Of a stretch of 26,571 bases of DNA, positions 23,575 to 26,571 are shown in pieces. Each line of letters opens with the position of its first letter. Within the stretch, counting starts at the first letter, position 1. Source of the stretch: Ruminococcaceae bacterium UBA1425 (GTDB lineage: Bacteria; Bacillota; Clostridia; Oscillospirales; Acutalibacteraceae); assembly GCA_002329365.1 (NCBI GenBank), contig DCUB01000015.1, forward strand, positions 19,358-45,928, read 5' to 3'. The notes beneath the pieces are model-generated. The model saw only the letters and a list, made by a program, of their open reading frames with translations, was not told the origin of the DNA and did not search any database. Both the position numbers and the translations under genes were made by a program.

Positions 23575-25629
23575 TTGAAGGTCTACAACGCGAAAAATAT
23601 CAGAAACATCGCCTTGGGAGGTCACGGAGGCAGGGGCAAAACAACTCTTGCCGAGGCAATGCTTTATCTCGCAAAGGCAACCGAAAGGCTCGGCAGGGTA
23701 GCCGACAGCAACACGGTGCTCGACTATGACGCCGAGGAAAAAAGACGCAAGGCTTCCGTTTCAACGGCAATAGCGCCGCTTGAGTGGAAGGATACGAAAA
23801 TAAACATCATCGACACTCCCGGTCTTTTCGACTTCGCGGGCGGCTTAAGCGAGGGCGTGCGCGCCGCCGAGTGTCTGCTTATAGTCGCTGCAGCGGGAGC
23901 CGGCTACGACGTCGGCGCCGAAAAGGCTTTCCGCGCGGCAAAGCAGAGAGGCATATCAAAGATGTTCGCCGTCACGCGCTGCGACGCCGAAAACGCCGAT
24001 TTTTACAAAACCTTCGACGCTTTGAAGTCGGTACATGAAACGGAGCTCTGCCCCGTCGTCGTCCCCTATATGGAGGGCGACGCCGTTAAGGCATACGTCA
24101 ACCTTGCCACAAACAAGGCGTACACATACGCAAACGGCAAGGCGGCGGAGATAGCGGTCCCAGACGACGCGAGAATCTCCGAAATGAGGGATATCTTCAA
24201 CGAGGCGATAGCCAACGCCGACGAGGAGCTTATGGAAAAGTTTTTCGAGGGCGAGGAGTTTACAGCCGAGGAGATTAAAAAAGGTCTTTCCTCCGGCGTT
24301 GCCGACGGAATAATTTACCCCGTATTTGCCTGCTCCGGCTACATGACAGACGCCGTTGACCTTCTCCTTGACGGCATAGCCGAGTTTGCGCCCGGCGCCG
24401 CCGATTACGCGGGCGAGGGCGACGTCAAATGCGACGAAAACGGCACTCTTGCCGCAATCTGCTTCAAGACAGTGGCAGACCCGTTCGTCGGCAAAATGTC
24501 ATTCTTCAAGGTTGTTTCCGGCAAGATTACGGCAGACGAGCCGGCATACTGCGTGCGTACCGGCGAAAGCGAGCGCATGGGCAAAATCATTATTCCGAGG
24601 GGCGGCAGGCAGGAGGACGCCTCCGTTATCCCCGCGGGCGATATCGGTGTTGTAACAAAGCTTTCGGGCGTCGTAACGGGCGACACTATCTGCAGTCCGA
24701 AGGACATCGTCGAGCTTGCCGGCGTCAGCTTCCCCGCTCCCTGCCTTTCAATGGCGGTTAAAGTCCGCAAAAAGGGCGAGGAGGAAAAGGTGGCATCCGG
24801 ACTCACAAGGCTTATGGAGGAGGATCCCACAATTAAATTTGAAGTAAACAAGGAAACGCGTGAGCAGATATTATCAGGTCTCGGCGAACAGCACCTTGAC
24901 GTCGTGCTTTCAAAGCTCAAGTCAAAGTTCGGCGTTGAGGTCGACCTCTCCGTTCCCAAGGTAGCGTACCGCGAAACAATCCGCAAAACAGTCGAAAAGC
25001 AGGGACGCCACAAGAAGCAGACCGGCGGTCACGGTCAGTTCGGCGACGTTTACATCCGCTTCGAGCCGTATTCGGGCGAGGAGGACTTTGTGTTCACCTC
25101 CGACGAGGTTGTGGGCGGAGCCGTTCCCAAAAACTACTTCCCCGCGGTCGAAAAGGGTCTCAGGGAGTGCATAGCAAAGGGACTTATAGCGGGTTATCCG
25201 ATGGTCGGCATCAAGGCGGCGCTTTACTTCGGCTCCTATCACCCCGTCGACTCCTCGGAAATGGCGTTCAAAACGGCGGCACAGCTTGCGTTCAAGGCTG
25301 CCATTAACGAAGCCGCCCCGACTATATTGGAGCCTATCGGTACGTTAAAGGCATACATGCCCGACGAAAATCTCGGTGATATCATGGGCGACATAACAAA
25401 GCGCCGCGGCAGGGTGCTCGGCATGGGGCCGTCCGACGAGCCGAAAATGCAGGAGCTTGTAGCCGAGGTTCCGATGGCGGAAATGGGCGACTTCTCCACC
25501 GTTCTCCGCTCCGTGACCGCGGGCAGAGGATATTTCTCATTCGATTTCGCGCGCTACGAGGACGCTCCCGCGAACATCCAGCAAAAGGTTATTGAGGAAG
25601 CGAAAAAGGCGGCAGCCGAGGAAGAATAA
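23575..25629 (+). CDS. elongation factor G-like GTPase (EF-G paralogue)
   Basis: A 684-aa five-domain EF-G-type GTPase. The G domain has G1 GHGGRGKTT (residues 15-22), G3 DTPGLFDFAGG (near 80) and G4 VTRCDAENADFYK (near 133). Then come domain II, the domain III block SGLGEQHLDVVLSKLKSKFGV, domain IV KQTGGHGQFGDVYIRFEP and domain V EPIGTLKAYMPDENLGDIMGDITKRRGRVLGM. The switch II His of true EF-G (DTPGHVDF) is Leu, and the G4 Asn-Lys pair is Thr-Arg, so this is not the main translocase. It belongs with the EF-G-2/FusA2-like proteins whose role on the ribosome is unsettled. The frame opens at 23533, but TTG at 23575 sits eight bases after a perfect AAGGAGG. It is monocistronic, with its own promoter and terminator. 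Confidence 0.9.
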   Translation: MKVYNAKNIRNIALGGHGGRGKTTLAEAMLYLAKATERLGRVADSNTVLDYDAEEKRRKASVSTAIAPLEWKDTKINIIDTPGLFDFAGGLSEGVRAAECLLIVAAAGAGYDVGAEKAFRAAKQRGISKMFAVTRCDAENADFYKTFDALKSVHETELCPVVVPYMEGDAVKAYVNLATNKAYTYANGKAAEIAVPDDARISEMRDIFNEAIANADEELMEKFFEGEEFTAEEIKKGLSSGVADGIIYPVFACSGYMTDAVDLLLDGIAEFAPGAADYAGEGDVKCDENGTLAAICFKTVADPFVGKMSFFKVVSGKITADEPAYCVRTGESERMGKIIIPRGGRQEDASVIPAGDIGVVTKLSGVVTGDTICSPKDIVELAGVSFPAPCLSMAVKVRKKGEEEKVASGLTRLMEEDPTIKFEVNKETREQILSGLGEQHLDVVLSKLKSKFGVEVDLSVPKVAYRETIRKTVEKQGRHKKQTGGHGQFGDVYIRFEPYSGEEDFVFTSDEVVGGAVPKNYFPAVEKGLRECIAKGLIAGYPMVGIKAALYFGSYHPVDSSEMAFKTAAQLAFKAAINEAAPTILEPIGTLKAYMPDENLGDIMGDITKRRGRVLGMGPSDEPKMQELVAEVPMAEMGDFSTVLRSVTAGRGYFSFDFARYEDAPANIQQKVIEEAKKAAAEEE

Positions 25630-25661
25630 GCCGAGTGATAACGTAAAAAACGTAAATTTAA

Positions 25662-25695
25662 GCCCTGCCGGATTCCGGCGGGGCAAGCTTTTTTT
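25662..25695 (+). terminator. intrinsic terminator of the EF-G-like gene
   Basis: GCCCTGCCGG and CCGGCGGGGC form a 10-bp stem (one T-G pair) with a 3-base loop, followed after AAGC by a run of seven T. Confidence 0.9.
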
Positions 25696-25696
25696 G

Positions 25697-25818
25697 AGAT
25701 AATAGATAAGAGATAATAAATAAGAGATAATAGAGAATAGATAACAGTACAAACAGCGCCGTGAAACTACGGAACAACTATTATCTATTATCTTTTCAAT
25801 ATCATCTCTTATCTGAAT
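25697..25818. repeat. GATAATA/GATAAGA low-complexity repeat with inverted arms
   Basis: The left part repeats AGATAATAGATAAGAGATAA and close variants in tandem (about 25697-25745). The right part (about 25779-25817) carries the same motif inverted (TATTATCTATTATC, CATCTCTTATCTG). A 40-bp unique core lies between them. The transcript could fold into a long AU-rich stem. It lies between the EF-G-like terminator and tRNA-Arg(CCG). Confidence 0.75.
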
Positions 25819-25895
25819 TGGCCCGCCCGGAGGAATTCGAATCCCCGTTCTTCAGAATCGGAATCTGCTGCGTTATCCAACTGCGCCACGGGCGG
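25819..25895 (-). tRNA. tRNA-Arg(CCG)
   Basis: 77 bases with encoded CCA. Acceptor CCGCCCG pairs with CGGGCGG, discriminator G, anticodon loop TTCCGAT with CCG at 34-36 (CGG codons), T-loop TTCGAAT. The outermost anticodon-stem pair is a G-A mismatch, a small oddity. It is the second gene of a unit led by tRNA-Leu(TAA). Confidence 0.9.
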
Positions 25896-25946
25896 ATACT
25901 GTTCGATTTTAAAGCCCCGGGCCGATGATATACAAAGACCCGGAGC

Positions 25947-26033
25947 TGGTGCCGATGACCGGACTTGAACCGGTACGCTGTTGCCAGCGAGGGATTTTAA
26001 GTCCCTTGCGTCTGCCAATTTCGCCACATCGGC
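25947..26033 (-). tRNA. tRNA-Leu(TAA)
   Basis: 87 bases with encoded CCA and the long variable arm of class II tRNAs (TCGCTGGCAACAGCG). Acceptor GCCGATG pairs with CATCGGC, discriminator A, anticodon stem GGGA...TCCC around TAA (UUA codons). The tRNA reads in one frame as AKLADARDLKSLAGNS, a familiar false protein. Confidence 0.95.
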
Positions 26034-26076
26034 GCATTAGCCACCGTTGTACGGCAGGCCTGTTTAGGATGCTGTG

Positions 26077-26212
26077 AAAGATTCTTCGCTGTGCTCAGAA
26101 TGACAACAATACTGTCATCCTGAGGCGCAGTGCGCCGAGGGATCAAAGATTCTTAGCTGCACTCAGAATGACAACGATACCGTCATCCTGAGGCGCAGTG
26201 CGCCGAAGGATC
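26077..26212. repeat. tandem 68-bp repeat, each copy an imperfect inverted repeat
   Basis: Two direct copies (26077-26144, 26145-26212) differ at about six positions. Each contains GATTCTT...CTCAGAATGAC and, inverted, GTCATCCTGAG...GGATC. The 400-bp gap 26034-26433 also holds the promoter at 26291-26319 and the terminator at 26388-26430. Nothing coding is seen. The repeat lies inside the predicted leader of the tRNA-Leu/tRNA-Arg transcript. Confidence 0.88.
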
Positions 26213-26290
26213 TTTCATAAAACATCGGAATAGTTACTCATATGCTTAACCTTTTCGACAGGCTGCCCACGCGTTAAAGCGACTTTCAAT

Positions 26291-26319
26291 ATTATATTGC
26301 AGTGTTTTTGATTTGTCAA
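26291..26319 (-). promoter_or_regulatory. consensus sigma-A promoter of the tRNA-Leu/tRNA-Arg unit
   Basis: TTGACA (26314-26319), a 17-base spacer and TATAAT (26291-26296), a full consensus match. The mature tRNA-Leu starts about 250 bases later, an unusually long tRNA leader. Confidence 0.85.
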
Positions 26320-26387
26320 CTGTTTTCGGTACCTGAGCTTTGTATATCCGAAGCATTTTTTGACATAATATCATAATCATTATATAT

Positions 26388-26430
26388 AAAAAGCCCCGAA
26401 AGCGTTATTATGAAACGTTTCAAGGCTTTT
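26388..26430 (-). terminator. intrinsic terminator after tRNA-Val
   Basis: On the minus strand AAAAGCCTTGAAACG pairs with CGCTTTCGGGGCTTTT, allowing G-T pairs and a one-base bulge, around an 11-base loop and ending in a T-run. It starts three bases after the tRNA CCA. Confidence 0.85.
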
Positions 26431-26433
26431 GAC

Positions 26434-26510
26434 TGGTGGACACACTCGGGCTCGAACCGAGGACCTCTCGCGTGTGAAGCGAACGCTCTGACCGGCTGAG
26501 CTATGCGTCC
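26434..26510 (-). tRNA. tRNA-Val(CAC)
   Basis: 77 bases with encoded CCA. Acceptor GGACGCA pairs with TGTGTCC (one G-T), discriminator A, anticodon arm TTCGC-TTCACAC-GCGAG with CAC at 34-36 (GUG codons), T-loop TTCGAGC. It is followed closely by a terminator. Confidence 0.88.
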
Positions 26511-26520
26511 GAAAATGCGG

Positions 26521-26544
26521 AAAAAGCCGCAGGGTTACTGCGGC
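26521..26544 (-). terminator. intrinsic terminator after the cut tRNA
   Basis: On the minus strand GCCGCAG-TAACC-CTGCGGC (26526-26544) is followed by five T, four bases after the CCA of the partial tRNA. tRNA-Val begins 10 bases later with no room for a full promoter, so tRNA-Val may depend on read-through or on processing at this hairpin. Confidence 0.8.
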
Positions 26545-26548
26545 GGGG

Positions 26549-26571
26549 TGGTGACCCGGACGAGAATCGAA
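26549..26571 (-). tRNA. tRNA of unknown type, only 3' end in window
   Basis: The minus strand shows a T-loop TTCGATT, T-stem CTCGT, acceptor CCGGGTC, discriminator A and encoded CCA. The anticodon lies outside the window, so the amino acid cannot be given. Confidence 0.85.

Noticed and set aside
25809..26027. Open frame of 72 codons reading MAKLADARDLKSLAGNS
   Set aside because: It runs through tRNA-Leu and tRNA-Arg; this peptide is a known artefact of translating tRNA-Leu.

Overview
The window looks like chromosomal DNA of a low-to-mid GC Bacillota, most likely an uncultured member of the Clostridia. The grounds are strong AGGAGG-type ribosome sites with some GTG and TTG starts, near-consensus sigma-A promoters (TTGACA-17-TATAAT), an RqcH/NFACT gene, a Clostridia-style EF-G paralogue and dense tRNA genes. 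No phage, plasmid, transposase, CRISPR or secretion locus is visible. I identify 18 protein genes and six tRNA genes, two of them cut by the window ends.

Layout: (1) 1-129, tRNA-Arg(TCT, cut) and tRNA-Gly(TCC) on the minus strand, with a clear promoter. (2) 243-2063, trmL and glyA. (3) 2181-2957, a MerR regulator that carries its own MerR-type operator-promoter. (4) 3105-11862, a catabolic island: a GH78 alpha-L-rhamnosidase, an amidohydrolase plus alpha/beta-hydrolase operon, an FAD oxidoreductase and a clan GH-A glycosidase. I see no secretion signals, so these probably act on small glycosides or metabolites already inside the cell. (5) 12202-15974, an AGCS sodium:amino-acid symporter whose ribosome site lies in a perfect hairpin, a large membrane protein of unknown function, and a divergent DUF378 protein. 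(6) 16187-20067, a tight metK-prmA-rqcH operon. (7) 20222-23357, a small unknown protein, a long divergent PRPP synthetase and a CDF metal exporter with an Mn-type N-D-D-D site. (8) 23575-25629, an EF-G-like GTPase, then terminator and repeats, then tRNA-Arg(CCG), tRNA-Leu(TAA), tRNA-Val(CAC) and a cut tRNA.

The most distinctive feature lies between the genes: a dispersed family of short palindromic elements of about 70-80 bp. The full-length form is GTAGGG-[hairpin 1]-linker-[hairpin 2]-CCCTAC. Hairpin 1 is usually GGAACGGTC-nn-GACCGTTCC and hairpin 2 GGACACGGCG-CGCCGTGTCC. A variant with a different sequence (9580-9659) keeps the same architecture and ends. The centre of hairpin 1 varies between copies (GTC/GAC, GAT/ATC, CAT/ATG, ACC/GGT), and both arms always change together. 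That pattern suggests selection for structure. One hairpin-1-like copy forms an intrinsic terminator, others fill a long 5' leader, and one has been read into a false N-terminal extension of the glycosidase. This family is the best candidate for something not yet described.

All calls are made by eye from sequence motifs; no database search was run. Starts were chosen from ribosome sites and promoters, and several differ from the longest open frame.
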